A stretch of 64,000 bases of DNA from positions 1 through 64,000 of the forward strand of contig CANLVH010000009.1 of assembly GCA_947494545.1 (NCBI GenBank). Direction: 5' to 3'. The notes beneath the pieces were generated by a model. It did not search any database and was not told the DNA's origin. It saw only the letters and a program-made list of their open reading frames with translations. Shown in pieces: positions 34,143-42,645 of the stretch (position 1 is its first letter; every line of letters begins with the position of its first letter). This stretch comes from an uncultured Mesonia sp. GTDB lineage: Bacteria; Bacteroidota; Bacteroidia; Flavobacteriales; Flavobacteriaceae. Position numbers and translations under genes: made by a program.

Positions 34143-35081
34143 TTATTTAAAGAAACCAAATTCCTTTAGAACTGTGTGTTTTTTTAACTCAAAAAGTTCA
34201 TTGGGGTAATTTCCATATAATATGGTCACTTTACCCTCGCTAACCTTAGCGTATGGCTCGGGATATTTTGCTTTGATTCTATTAGTAATTTCGGGATTAA
34301 AATTAAACACGATAGGATTTACAAATTCAATCTTTTGAGGTTGTATTTTAAAGTTTGAGTCAATATTTCTGTAATCATAAGGATTATATGGTGATGCCCA
34401 TTTTCCATCTTTAGTTTTGTATAGTGCACTGTATTGGTATTTAACGTGAGTTAATACTCCGCAATAATCCGCCACATATATTAATACATTTTCAAAATCA
34501 CTATATTTTTTTATAGAAAAATGGTCATATGAAATAAAACTTATGGTGTCTTTTGGATAATTTCCGTAAATATTTTTAAGAACTTTATATTTTGCATCAT
34601 ACTTTGAATCCATTGACATTATATTACAATAGTATATATGGTCAGAAGGTTCAACTTCTATTTTCTTTCCAATAAAAGCGTATAGCTCATGAGATTTTTC
34701 CTCACATTCAATATATTCAACACAAACTTTTGGTTTTAATTTAATTCTAATTTTATCTTTTTTTAGTAAATCACTAACTAAATAGGCTTCCGTTATATGT
34801 TTCCAAGAACTAAAAAATAGAGAATCTGTTAAGTTTGCTCTAATTTCAAACCTTCCATTTTTATCAGCTTCAACAACTAAATCTTTATTCTTCGTGATTT
34901 CTGAGTGTTTATTATGTTTTGGCAAGTCCGCTGAAAAATATTTTGAAAGAGTATCATTTACAATAATCCTTACTTTATTTCTGTTTTTTGTAGTATCTAT
35001 CGCAACACCCTTAACCAAAACTTTTTGTCCAAATGAAATTGAACTGCAAACTAGAAACAATAAGAGTAGTAAGTTTTTCAT
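34143..35081 (-). CDS. Secreted protein of unknown function, 312 aa
   Basis: It has a clear signal peptide (MKNLLLLLFLVCSSISFGQ). The mature part starts with a carboxypeptidase-regulatory-like beta fold (KVLVKGVAIDTTKNRNKVRI, NGRFEIRANLTDSLFFSS), as in Bacteroidota surface proteins, but the rest is not recognised. It contains several Cys (VEYIECEE, YYCNIM, DYCGVL) that may make disulfides. It lies in a stretch of single minus-strand genes separated by palindromic repeats. No operon partner and no known role. Confidence 0.7.
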   Translation of the reverse strand: MKNLLLLLFLVCSSISFGQKVLVKGVAIDTTKNRNKVRIIVNDTLSKYFSADLPKHNKHSEITKNKDLVVEADKNGRFEIRANLTDSLFFSSWKHITEAYLVSDLLKKDKIRIKLKPKVCVEYIECEEKSHELYAFIGKKIEVEPSDHIYYCNIMSMDSKYDAKYKVLKNIYGNYPKDTISFISYDHFSIKKYSDFENVLIYVADYCGVLTHVKYQYSALYKTKDGKWASPYNPYDYRNIDSNFKIQPQKIEFVNPIVFNFNPEITNRIKAKYPEPYAKVSEGKVTILYGNYPNELFELKKHTVLKEFGFFK

Positions 35082-35198
35082 AATTTTTAATCAATTTCTC
35101 AAATCTAAATCCGTTTAATCAAAATACAACGCTTAAATGAGTAAACGTGTTCTATTAGCCAGTAAAAGCTTTTTTTGTAAATCTTTCAAAATTACTGC

Positions 35199-35250
35199 CA
35201 ACGTGTTTGTATAAGATTAGTTGCGTGGTTAAACAACTAATTTAGCAAAA
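35199..35250. repeat. Partial cassette-boundary-like repeat
   Basis: The 15-mer caacgtgtttgtata at 35199-35213 is identical to 36793-36807. It is followed by a small hairpin TTAGTTG/CAACTAA (about 35216-35239). Unlike the copy at 36.8 kb, no matching right end is evident, so it may be a decayed copy. Confidence 0.5.
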
Positions 35251-35329
35251 GAAAACGAACCAGAGCAAATTTCGAAGTAGGCTAGAGAACCAAGCAATTA
35301 CTTAAAGTCATTAATGTACACAGTTATTC

Positions 35330-36082
35330 TTATGTTTTTTTCTTTGAATCGATTAACTCAATTAATTTTGTCAGAGACGATTTAATTTTGTCAGACTCAC
35401 TCTTTTTAAGCATCAATTCGGCTTTCTTTTTCATTCCACTATAGTTGGCTTCAGGATAAAGTTCTATTAGTTGGGTAAAGTACTTATCAATTCCGTCAGC
35501 AAGTTTAGTTTTTCCTTTTTCCGAAAACGCCTTTTCTTCGTTTATCTCATTTAAATAAATAGTATAATTGGCAATTAAAGTACTAATGTTTGAATTAATA
35601 ACATTCTTGACTCTTGAAGAATTTGGGTCGTCTGCACTTTCTAATATTTCGTCATTTCCTAATTTAAAATAATCAAGTTGTAAACTCAAACCATATTGCC
35701 AAACAGCTAACATTTCTATGTCATAAACATACATATCCTTTCGGTCAGTCGCTTGGTAAATCTGATGCATATCTTTCCAATGTTCAAAGAATTCGGTTGC
35801 AACTGCATTCCGATGTTTTGTACCTAATTCATCGTCTTTAAGTACTACTTTAAAATTTTGTTCGTCAGTTAATTTTTCAACTATTATTCTTTGTTCTGGA
35901 TTGTCAAAAGTTGGTTTCTTTTCATCGTCTTCGTAACCAAATCTTAATTCAAGAATTGCTTTGTCATAATCATTTGTGTCCCAATATCTTTTGTCTAAAG
36001 GAAATTCGTGTTCTTCGGTTTTACAATTGGTTATTGTTAAGCAAATAATTGCTAAAAGGACGTGCTTAATTTTTGTCATCAA
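35330..36082 (-). CDS. Hypothetical lipoprotein, 250 aa
   Basis: The N-terminus MMTKIKHVLLAIICLTITNC is a lipoprotein signal with the lipobox Cys at residue 20 (LTITNC). The mature protein is Lys/Glu/Asp-rich and helical (for example NEINEEKAFSEKGKTKLADG), with no family I recognise. Its start overlaps the end of the upstream membrane-protein gene by about 17 bp, so the two are probably cotranscribed. It may work in the periplasm with that protein; function unknown. Confidence 0.7.
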   Translation of the reverse strand: MMTKIKHVLLAIICLTITNCKTEEHEFPLDKRYWDTNDYDKAILELRFGYEDDEKKPTFDNPEQRIIVEKLTDEQNFKVVLKDDELGTKHRNAVATEFFEHWKDMHQIYQATDRKDMYVYDIEMLAVWQYGLSLQLDYFKLGNDEILESADDPNSSRVKNVINSNISTLIANYTIYLNEINEEKAFSEKGKTKLADGIDKYFTQLIELYPEANYSGMKKKAELMLKKSESDKIKSSLTKLIELIDSKKKT

Positions 36083-36767
36083 TTATGATTTTTGGGTTTT
36101 TGTATTGGTTTAACGAAGTTAATAAACTATCTACTTCTTTCTCATATCTTTTTTGTTCACTTAATACATAGCTGTGAAAAGTATTGTAATCATACTCTTT
36201 TTGATAAGCTCTTTCTTTTAATTCTGCATCTTTAATTATTCCTTTTATTTTGTTTTCATCGAAAGTTTTTAAAGTAGATATTTCTTGTTTTGCTTTTCGA
36301 GCAAACAATTCTGTGATTTTGATGTGATATTTTTCGTGAGTCAAGAGTTCTGTACTATTCGTGTTTTTTTTATAAACGAAAGAGCGTGAAGGATAGAATA
36401 ATGATTGTACAGTTACAGAATTATTCCCAATTTCACTATCTATTGATGTTACGACATAAGCAAATCGTTCATTTCCATACAGTGATTTTTTAAAAAATTC
36501 CAAACCTCGGAAGTTCTGGAAGGTAATTTGGTCGTACTTGTCAAAAGTCATAGGCTTTTCATAATTCAAGTAGTTTGTATGGCTTAAAATTCCAAACACA
36601 ATTCCGGTAAATATTAGAACTAAAAAACTGTATTTCGTAAATCGCAATAATCTTTTAAGCAGTTTCTTGTTTTCTTCTTTTCGCTCTTTTAATAATAAGT
36701 ATAATTGATAAAATACTGGCGAAAAATAAAGCAGCGTAAGTAAAGTAATTATTAAATAGTCATTCAT
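36066..36767 (-). CDS. Hypothetical membrane protein, 233 aa
   Basis: Two hydrophobic helices near the N-terminus (about residues 4-26 and 45-66, separated by a basic loop KERKEENKKLLKRLLRF) anchor it in the inner membrane. The remaining ~165 residues are soluble, charged and helical. No family recognised. It overlaps the downstream lipoprotein gene, so the pair looks like a two-gene unit inserted between palindromic repeats at 35.2 and 36.8 kb. That layout resembles a gene cassette. Confidence 0.7.
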   Translation of the reverse strand: MNDYLIITLLTLLYFSPVFYQLYLLLKERKEENKKLLKRLLRFTKYSFLVLIFTGIVFGILSHTNYLNYEKPMTFDKYDQITFQNFRGLEFFKKSLYGNERFAYVVTSIDSEIGNNSVTVQSLFYPSRSFVYKKNTNSTELLTHEKYHIKITELFARKAKQEISTLKTFDENKIKGIIKDAELKERAYQKEYDYNTFHSYVLSEQKRYEKEVDSLLTSLNQYKNPKIIIDDKN

Positions 36768-36790
36768 CGCAAAAGTTAGTATTAATTACC

Positions 36791-36981
36791 TACAACGTGT
36801 TTGTATATGGCAAGTAGCGTGCAAATAGAAGAGTAACTTTCCGCCATAACACAAGCCAAATCTTTTGCTTTTACCTTTTCTTTTCAAAATGCCAAATCAA
36901 AAGATTTGGCGATTTACCAAAAATACCAAAAATTCCGGTTTAGAAAAGACCTAGCTATTTGTTATATACGGTGTTGGCAAC
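36791..36981. repeat. Large inverted-repeat element (attC-like boundary)
   Basis: The left end at 36791-36822 (starting acaacgtgtttgtatatggc) is imperfectly complementary to the right end at about 36950-36981 (ending ttatatacggtgttggca). Between them is a perfect 13-bp inverted pair GCCAAATCTTTTG/CAAAAGATTTGGC near 36870-36910. The whole can fold as one long hairpin of about 190 bases. Similar folding repeats separate single-gene cassettes in integron-like arrays, but the core bases do not match attC consensus exactly and no integrase is in the window. Confidence 0.55.
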
Positions 36982-37095
36982 TGGGTTTTTTAGTTTATTT
37001 AATAAACGCGTTATCTTTAATTTTATATTTTATTAATTAGTTACTGCAAGTGTATTTTATTTTTAAAATTAATACTTGTAAAATATTTATACTTA

Positions 37096-37166
37096 CCTGT
37101 TGTGCATTTGGGCAAATTTTGTGTAAAAATCGTCAGTTCGAGTTTTGCTCCTAAATGCACAACGGG
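37096..37166. repeat. Second folding repeat, 71 bp
   Basis: CCTGTTGTGCATTTGGG at the left pairs with CTAAATGCACAACGGG at the right (one or two mismatches), continuing into GCAAA/TTTGC. It lies 17 bp from the stop of the minus-strand lipoprotein gene, so it could also act as its terminator. It differs in sequence from the 36.8-kb element but has the same build. Confidence 0.55.
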
Positions 37167-37182
37167 TTTATACTTGTATAAA

Positions 37183-37632
37183 TTATTTACTCAATTTTTT
37201 AAAGACGTATTGACACCCTTCTATACAACTTGAGTCTCGAGGTATAAGAATGAGATTATCATTCTCAAATTTATAAAAATAAGATTCTTCAACTGTACTA
37301 TTAGGCTCATTGGTACAATTATCAATAGTTATAGTAATAATATTACTAAGCTCATACTCTTCTGTATTTTCAGTAGTGGTATAAGACCCATTGTTCACAC
37401 CATTATTTGCGCAGGCTGCAGTGTTATTAGTTTCATAAGTTAGATTATTATTGAGTGAAATATAATAACCATCTTCAATATCTTGCCACTGTAATTCTCC
37501 AGATTCGTTACCCGTTCCTAATTTTATTAGCTCCCAGTTTCCAAATAACCTCGTGTCCATATTACTATTATCATCGCTGCTACAAGAGCTTAATAATAAA
37601 AACATGCTTATTATAAATGTTACATTTTTCAT
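37183..37632 (-). CDS. Lipocalin-like lipoprotein, 149 aa
   Basis: A lipoprotein signal with lipobox LLSSCSSDD (Cys16 or so) precedes a beta-rich domain. LFGNWELIKLGTG and the final LILIPRDSSCIEGCQYVFKKL are the typical beginning and end of Bacteroidota lipocalin-like (DUF/lipocalin_5-like) proteins of about 150 residues. Internal Cys pairs suggest disulfides. It probably faces the periplasm or cell surface and binds a small hydrophobic ligand, which is inference. It begins 28 bp downstream of the metalloprotease stop and may be cotranscribed with it. Confidence 0.7.
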   Translation of the reverse strand: MKNVTFIISMFLLLSSCSSDDNSNMDTRLFGNWELIKLGTGNESGELQWQDIEDGYYISLNNNLTYETNNTAACANNGVNNGSYTTTENTEEYELSNIITITIDNCTNEPNSTVEESYFYKFENDNLILIPRDSSCIEGCQYVFKKLSK

Positions 37633-37659
37633 ATTTTTAGTTTTTGATTTATATAATAA

Positions 37660-39315
37660 TTATTTAACTACAACTCTAAAATTCTTTATAATGTCATTAT
37701 TTTTAACAATCAATAAGTAAAGACCTGGTTTAACATTATCTACATTCATTTTTCCATGGAAAGAAGTGTTATTTACGATAGTGTTACCTGAAATATCATA
37801 TAAAGTTGCGGTTGCGTTATTGAATGAATTTTCAACGCTTGCAGGTTTCGAAATCACAGAATCGCAAGGCGCTGGTATGTTGATTATTTCTATGTCTGTA
37901 TCAACAGGGTTTTGTGCAACTTCCATAATTGGATCACAAGGGTCATTTCCACCACCACTACAATTTTCAGATTCAAATGTGTAATATCTTGTAAAAGTAC
38001 CGCACTCGTTATTTAGTGAAAGTTTAAACGTAGCAGTATGATTGGGAGCCGCCCAAAGATAAAAAGATAGATTATTACCACTCTGAGACCAAGAAGTTGT
38101 ATGAGAAGAATTAACCAAGGACCAAGTTACACTATCTGCACCATTAAAACTTATATCAGTTTTTATTTGTTCAAATTTACAGACTTTATTTATAGTGTTA
38201 GAACCGTGAGCTAAATATTGCCCATTATCAAGTTTTGCAGATGTTAATTTAGCATTACCTATCCAAAAGTTTTCTTGTAAAGTTACTCCATTATATAAAG
38301 TGGCTTTTACCCAACCATTACCGGGGGTAGCAGAAGATACTGGTACCACGGTAACTGAATTATTGTTATTTGGTATAATTTGAACGTTGGAGGAAGATGA
38401 CCAACTAGTAGAGCTAGAACTATTTACATATGATAAATTAATAGTTTTTTGTTCTGATGTGCATAAACGATCAATATCAGATATTTCAGCACAGGCGTTA
38501 CTAGTATTAATAATGTCATTTAAAATATAATGATTTGTAATAGTATTATGTAACTTTGCAGATTGTCCGTTCGTAAAACTATTTTTACAAGATTCTCTTG
38601 AATACGACATTATATTATCAGTCAATGGATTGTAGCCATTTCCCCAAGTATACAAACAAGCAGGATCTACTTTGTTGATTAAATTAGGATCGGCTGGAGT
38701 GTCACAAATCTTATCTCCTGCTGTAAAACAATTAGAACCATCAATATTTTCTGCTCCAAACCTTTCAGTTTCGTGAGTATGAAATAAACCAAGAGCATGT
38801 CCCATTTCATGAGCAGTAGTTGACTCATAAAGATAATCTATATCTACAAATAGCCTTTTGTTAGGAATCCCACCTATAACAACTCCTTTCCATGCTCCAC
38901 TATTCAAACTTTTTGTTATATAAAAATTTACAGCATCATTATTATATTTTTCAGACCCTAGATCTTCAAAACTTTGTGCAGTATTAAGAGAAAGATAGTT
39001 TGAATTATTAATAAAGTCTACTCCAAGATTATTAAATTTAATGTTGTGAGATTTATAATAGACATTTAAATAATCAATAATAACATTATCTGCATTGGGA
39101 GTAGAAAAGGCATTTGTGCCATTGGAATTTCTTACAATATGAAAAAATACATTAATACATATTTGATCTCCTACTCCTGAAGATCTCGGAAACTGTGTAG
39201 CTAAATTATCAATAGTGGGACTATTTGACATAGTAGTTCCACAATTTTGTCCAGATATGGAATTAAAATATAATAGTATAAATATTATAAAAAAATTAGT
39301 AATTTTTGTTTTCAT
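37660..39315 (-). CDS. Secreted M43-like zinc metalloprotease with T9SS sorting tail
   Basis: Extracellular protease of 551 residues. A signal peptide (…NSISGQNC) is followed by a catalytic domain to about residue 270, with the zinc motif HEMGHALGLFHTHETE (HExxHxxGxxH) and a downstream Met-turn MSYSR. After that come beta-sandwich domains (about 280-455) and a C-terminal type IX secretion signal (NNATATLYDISGNTIV, GKMNVDNVKPGLYLLIV, ending VVVK). The M43 (pappalysin/cytophagalysin) group is the best fit. Export across the outer membrane by T9SS is expected. The gene begins a minus-strand run with the lipocalin-like gene after it. Confidence 0.88.
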   Translation of the reverse strand: MKTKITNFFIIFILLYFNSISGQNCGTTMSNSPTIDNLATQFPRSSGVGDQICINVFFHIVRNSNGTNAFSTPNADNVIIDYLNVYYKSHNIKFNNLGVDFINNSNYLSLNTAQSFEDLGSEKYNNDAVNFYITKSLNSGAWKGVVIGGIPNKRLFVDIDYLYESTTAHEMGHALGLFHTHETERFGAENIDGSNCFTAGDKICDTPADPNLINKVDPACLYTWGNGYNPLTDNIMSYSRESCKNSFTNGQSAKLHNTITNHYILNDIINTSNACAEISDIDRLCTSEQKTINLSYVNSSSSTSWSSSSNVQIIPNNNNSVTVVPVSSATPGNGWVKATLYNGVTLQENFWIGNAKLTSAKLDNGQYLAHGSNTINKVCKFEQIKTDISFNGADSVTWSLVNSSHTTSWSQSGNNLSFYLWAAPNHTATFKLSLNNECGTFTRYYTFESENCSGGGNDPCDPIMEVAQNPVDTDIEIINIPAPCDSVISKPASVENSFNNATATLYDISGNTIVNNTSFHGKMNVDNVKPGLYLLIVKNNDIIKNFRVVVK

Positions 39316-40279
39316 CGTCTACATTTTATAGTTTATTTTTTTGTTAACCTTGTTGCCAACTCCTATTATAAATCAATATCCACTCTTATATCCTAACCAA
39401 AACCCGGATATAATACATTTTAAAAAGTGCTTTCTCAAAAGCCTATCAATTTCTAAAACCCTAAAAATAACATTTTTTTAAGAATTAAATAAGCCTAAAA
39501 CCTATTTGTTTATAAACAAAAGCGTATCTGTTTTGTATTCAGGAAAATAAGAAAACTGCAAATACCTCATCTCTTTAAATAAACGAGGCTAAAAAGACTC
39601 AAACAAGCAACGAAACAAGCCTTTTGTATACTTTAATAAAAAATTTCGGAAAAATGCTATGAAGTTTTTGCAAATTGCTAAGAAGTTTTGGCAAATCGCT
39701 TAGCAATTTTTAAAAATATTCTACAATAAAATAAAAAAAGTTGTACAATATTATCGATAATATTGTACAACTTTTTTAGTATTTATTTTATTGAATTAAT
39801 TTAGCTTCACGTAATCCCAATTTTAAAGTTACGTATTTTTCAGAGAATAACTCTGCCGGATATAAAGTTTTTCTTTAGAAGATTTATTCCGTAGATAAAA
39901 ATAATTATTTTTATTCGATTAAAAAGCATACAAAACTTTTTTGCCTTAGAATATTCCGCGTAAAGCGAGAAAATTGAACAATAAATTCGCGTTAATATAG
40001 GTGAGGGAAAACACGAACAAAAAAGCATACCATTTCACCTGAGTTCAATCTAAGTTTTTTTAATGAAAAATTTGTAAATTGATAGGATTTTTGCTCTTTA
40101 AGAAACTTTGTTCGTTTTCTTTGTTTTGTATTCCTCTCGCTCCGCTCGTCGGATACAAGAGAAAACGAAGCAATCCCCAAATGAATTTGGGGACAAAAAT
40201 TTTTTACGGAAAAACTTAGCTATACTGAAGAAAAAGAATTAAAATATTAAAACCATTATTTCGAATTCACGTATTTAAT
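39316..40279. other. 964-bp gap with palindromic DNA and no gene
   Basis: Divergent region between the metalloprotease (minus) and the amidohydrolase (plus). It contains an inverted repeat at 39672-39709, a 44-bp perfect palindrome at 39734-39777, and repeat fragments shared with other gaps (40130-40160 with 26430; 40255-40275 with 33921 and 4159). All frames are closed within about 60 codons and none looks coding. Confidence 0.55.
39672..39777. repeat. Perfect 44-bp palindrome with adjacent inverted repeat
   Basis: Positions 39734-39777 read identically on both strands with no loop: A6, then GTTGTACAATATTATC and its complement, then T6, centred at 39755/39756 on ATCGAT. Beside it, AAATTGCTAAG (39672-39682) pairs perfectly with CTTAGCAATTT (39699-39709). 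The A/T flanks would allow bidirectional termination, but no gene end is near (over 400 bp each side), so a protein-binding or replication-related site is possible. Confidence 0.7.
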
Positions 40280-41023
40280 ATGAAAAAACTTATCTTACAT
40301 ATTCCGCATGCTTCAGAGAAGATTCCTTTTTACGAGGGATTTGTTTTGCCCAAAGAGCGTATTACTAAAGAAGTTTTAAAACTAACCGACTGGCATACCG
40401 ATGATTTGTTTGATGCGGCTAATTGTGAGAAAATTGTAGCAGATTTCTCCCGTGTTTTTTGCGACCCGGAACGTTTTCCTGACGATGCACAAGAGCCTAT
40501 GGCAAAAGTTGGGATGGGTGTTTTGTATACCAAAACAGATGATGACGAGCTTATGCGTGTGGCTACTCCAACTTTACGCGAAAAAATAATGAAGCAGCAT
40601 TATTCTAAACATCATTCTAAATTAAAGAACGCAGTTAAAACACAATTACAAGCGCATAATAAAGCGCTTATTTTAGATTGTCACTCCTTTCCCTCTACTC
40701 CCATCCAAAAAAGTCAGGATAAAAGACTTTCCAGACCAGATTTTAATATTGGTACAGATAATTTTCATACTCCGCAAAATCTTATCGATAAATCGGTTGC
40801 ATTTTTTAAAGAAAGAAATTTATCGCTTGGGGTAGATTATCCGTTTAAGGGTTCTATTGTTCCTTTAGAGTATTATCAAAAAAACAAAAACGTAGCTTCT
40901 ATAATGTTAGAAGTGAATCGGAAATTATATTTAAAAGAAGGTACAGATGAGAAGTCAGCCAACTACCAGAAAACCAAGGCTATCGTGCAAGCGTATATTG
41001 ACTTAGTGAAAACGGAATTATAA
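40280..41023 (+). CDS. N-formylglutamate amidohydrolase-like zinc enzyme
   Basis: Cytosolic enzyme of the FGase (HutG type 2) family that hydrolyses N-formyl-L-glutamate to glutamate and formate, or acts on a related amide. Motifs: ILHIPHASEKIP at the N-terminus, the metal site in LTDWHTDDLF, the FSRVFCDPERFPDD loop, LILDCHSFPS with metal His, and late NVASIMLEVNRKLYL. Length 247 matches. No histidine-degradation genes are adjacent, so its role in this organism is uncertain. A dispersed repeat precedes the start by about 10-25 bp, presumably inside the promoter region. Confidence 0.88.
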   Translation: MKKLILHIPHASEKIPFYEGFVLPKERITKEVLKLTDWHTDDLFDAANCEKIVADFSRVFCDPERFPDDAQEPMAKVGMGVLYTKTDDDELMRVATPTLREKIMKQHYSKHHSKLKNAVKTQLQAHNKALILDCHSFPSTPIQKSQDKRLSRPDFNIGTDNFHTPQNLIDKSVAFFKERNLSLGVDYPFKGSIVPLEYYQKNKNVASIMLEVNRKLYLKEGTDEKSANYQKTKAIVQAYIDLVKTEL

Positions 41024-41071
41024 CAGCACGGTATTTTTTGAAGCTGCTATTTTTTTTACTCTAAAATTTTA

Positions 41072-42289
41072 TTACTCCACTACCCGCTCTACAGCCTTTA
41101 TAAAATTATGCCGACTTTGCACTAACTTTTTAGAACTGGCTTTTGGCCAAGCCGCCAATTGTGCAATTACCAAGTTTTTTTGCGGATTTACATACAGCAT
41201 TTGCCCGAAAATACCCACGGCCGCGTAGCTTCCGTTTTTAAAACGCCACCACAAATAACCATAGCCGCTGCCATCGTCGTTGGTTTCGTATACTAACGAA
41301 GTTGCGTTTTTTAACCAAGCATCTGAAAAAATGCTTTCTTTACCGGGTTTTGTTTGGGTAAGCATCAGGCTTCCCAAACGAGCATAATCGCGTAAACTAG
41401 CTGAAATGCCACTGCCGCCAATGTTTAAATTACTGCATTCATCGGCTAACCAATAGGCACAATTTTCCATTCTGTAAGGTTTCCAAATCTTTTCGGAAAG
41501 GTATTTTGCCAAACTTTTTCCGGTGGCTTTTTGTATTAAAATTCCGACTAAATCGGTTTCGCCGGTGTTGTAATTCCAATGCGTGCCAGGTATGTGTGTA
41601 CTTTTTAAGCTTTTCATATAGGTAAGAATATGCGACTCGCCATTCTCACACGGATTCTGGTACATTTGCGCAACGTCTGCGTTCGGATCTTCGTAATCTT
41701 CGTTCCAAGCAATACCGGAAGTCATCGTAAGCAATTGGCGTACGGTCACTTTTCCGTAATCGTATCCTTTCAACTCCGGAATATATTTTTGAAGTGAATC
41801 TTCCAAACTTTCAATATAGCCATCTTTTAAAGCCGCGCCCAATAACATAGAAGAAACCGATTTTGCCATAGAAAAAGATGTCCATAAACTTTCTTGGTCA
41901 AAGTTATCTGCATATTCTTCCAATCTAATTTTATTGTCTTGCAAAACCAGCAAACCGGCAATGTGGTTCGCTGCCATATAGGATTTTAGCGTAGTAGAAT
42001 TTTCCCATTCTGGAGTGATCTCCTCCCCTTTTAGCAAATTGGTTGCTTGCGTTCCGGACGGCACTACAATACTCGGAAAAATAGCGTGCATCATAGAGAA
42101 GCGCTTTTCTCTTTCGGCTTGCGACCAAAAGAGTAGGCTTTCTAATTTTTGTCCCATGGTTTCGCCGGGAATTAAAACACGTTCTTTTTCGGCTTCAGCG
42201 CTAAGCAATTCTTTACAATCTTGCGCACTTAGGATTAATGTATAAAGGAATAAAAAAAGAAGTACTATAACTTTTTTCTTAAACTGCAT
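41072..42289 (-). CDS. Exported serine hydrolase of beta-lactamase (class C) family
   Basis: Periplasmic penicillin-binding-protein-like hydrolase of 405 residues. A signal peptide ends near LILSAQDC. The SxxK nucleophile motif is SMAKSVSSMLLG (about 143) and the Tyr motif is WNYNTGETD (about 238). The third motif near the end reads FGQMLYVNP-like (HxG/KTG equivalent unclear). The closest described enzymes are 6-aminohexanoate-dimer hydrolases and esterases of the EstB group, so true beta-lactamase activity is not implied. It converges with the amidohydrolase gene, 48 bp apart. Confidence 0.87.
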   Translation of the reverse strand: MQFKKKVIVLLFLFLYTLILSAQDCKELLSAEAEKERVLIPGETMGQKLESLLFWSQAEREKRFSMMHAIFPSIVVPSGTQATNLLKGEEITPEWENSTTLKSYMAANHIAGLLVLQDNKIRLEEYADNFDQESLWTSFSMAKSVSSMLLGAALKDGYIESLEDSLQKYIPELKGYDYGKVTVRQLLTMTSGIAWNEDYEDPNADVAQMYQNPCENGESHILTYMKSLKSTHIPGTHWNYNTGETDLVGILIQKATGKSLAKYLSEKIWKPYRMENCAYWLADECSNLNIGGSGISASLRDYARLGSLMLTQTKPGKESIFSDAWLKNATSLVYETNDDGSGYGYLWWRFKNGSYAAVGIFGQMLYVNPQKNLVIAQLAAWPKASSKKLVQSRHNFIKAVERVVE

Positions 42290-42645
42290 TTTACAGATTA
42301 ATTTGGGGTTTTAAGTGGCAAATATACGGAAGTTTTATGGGAGAAGTTAAAGAAACCTATTCCTTTTTGAAGCCTACATATTAAAGTCGTGCTACCTAAA
42401 TAAGAAGCTTCCACTTATAGAAAATTTAATCAAAAAATTAGCAAAGATATTTGTTTTGGAGGAATTGTGTTTAAAATATTTTTTGGCTTACTTTCCCTTC
42501 CGCGAAAGCGTAAAGAGCAGGATACCATAAGCAATTCAAAAAATTATGCCAAATTATGTATTTTTTTTGCTCCCAACTTTAATTAGACTAAGATAATTTT
42601 CCGAGTAATCGTATCTTTCCAAATTAGTTTAAAAAGATCTTTTGT
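42290..42645. other. Divergent gap with part of a palindromic motif
   Basis: It holds the promoters of the serine hydrolase (minus) and the DUF1206 gene (plus). At about 42487-42513 the sequence cttccgcgaaagcg is half of a flavobacterial palindrome (CGCTTTCGCGAAAGCG type). Nothing else is recognisable. Confidence 0.5.

Noticed and set aside
33883..34209. A 108-codon frame before the secreted 312-residue protein
   Set aside because: It starts in a dispersed repeat, overlaps the end of the opposite gene and shows no protein-like pattern.
37096..37166. tRNA-like look of cagttcgagttttg inside the hairpin
   Set aside because: No acceptor, D or anticodon arms can be formed; the sequence is the loop of a long hairpin.
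41072..42289. Calling the serine hydrolase an AmpC beta-lactamase
   Set aside because: Only the SxxK and Tyr motifs are clear, the third motif is not KTG, and the sequence fits the EstB/6-aminohexanoate hydrolase group better.
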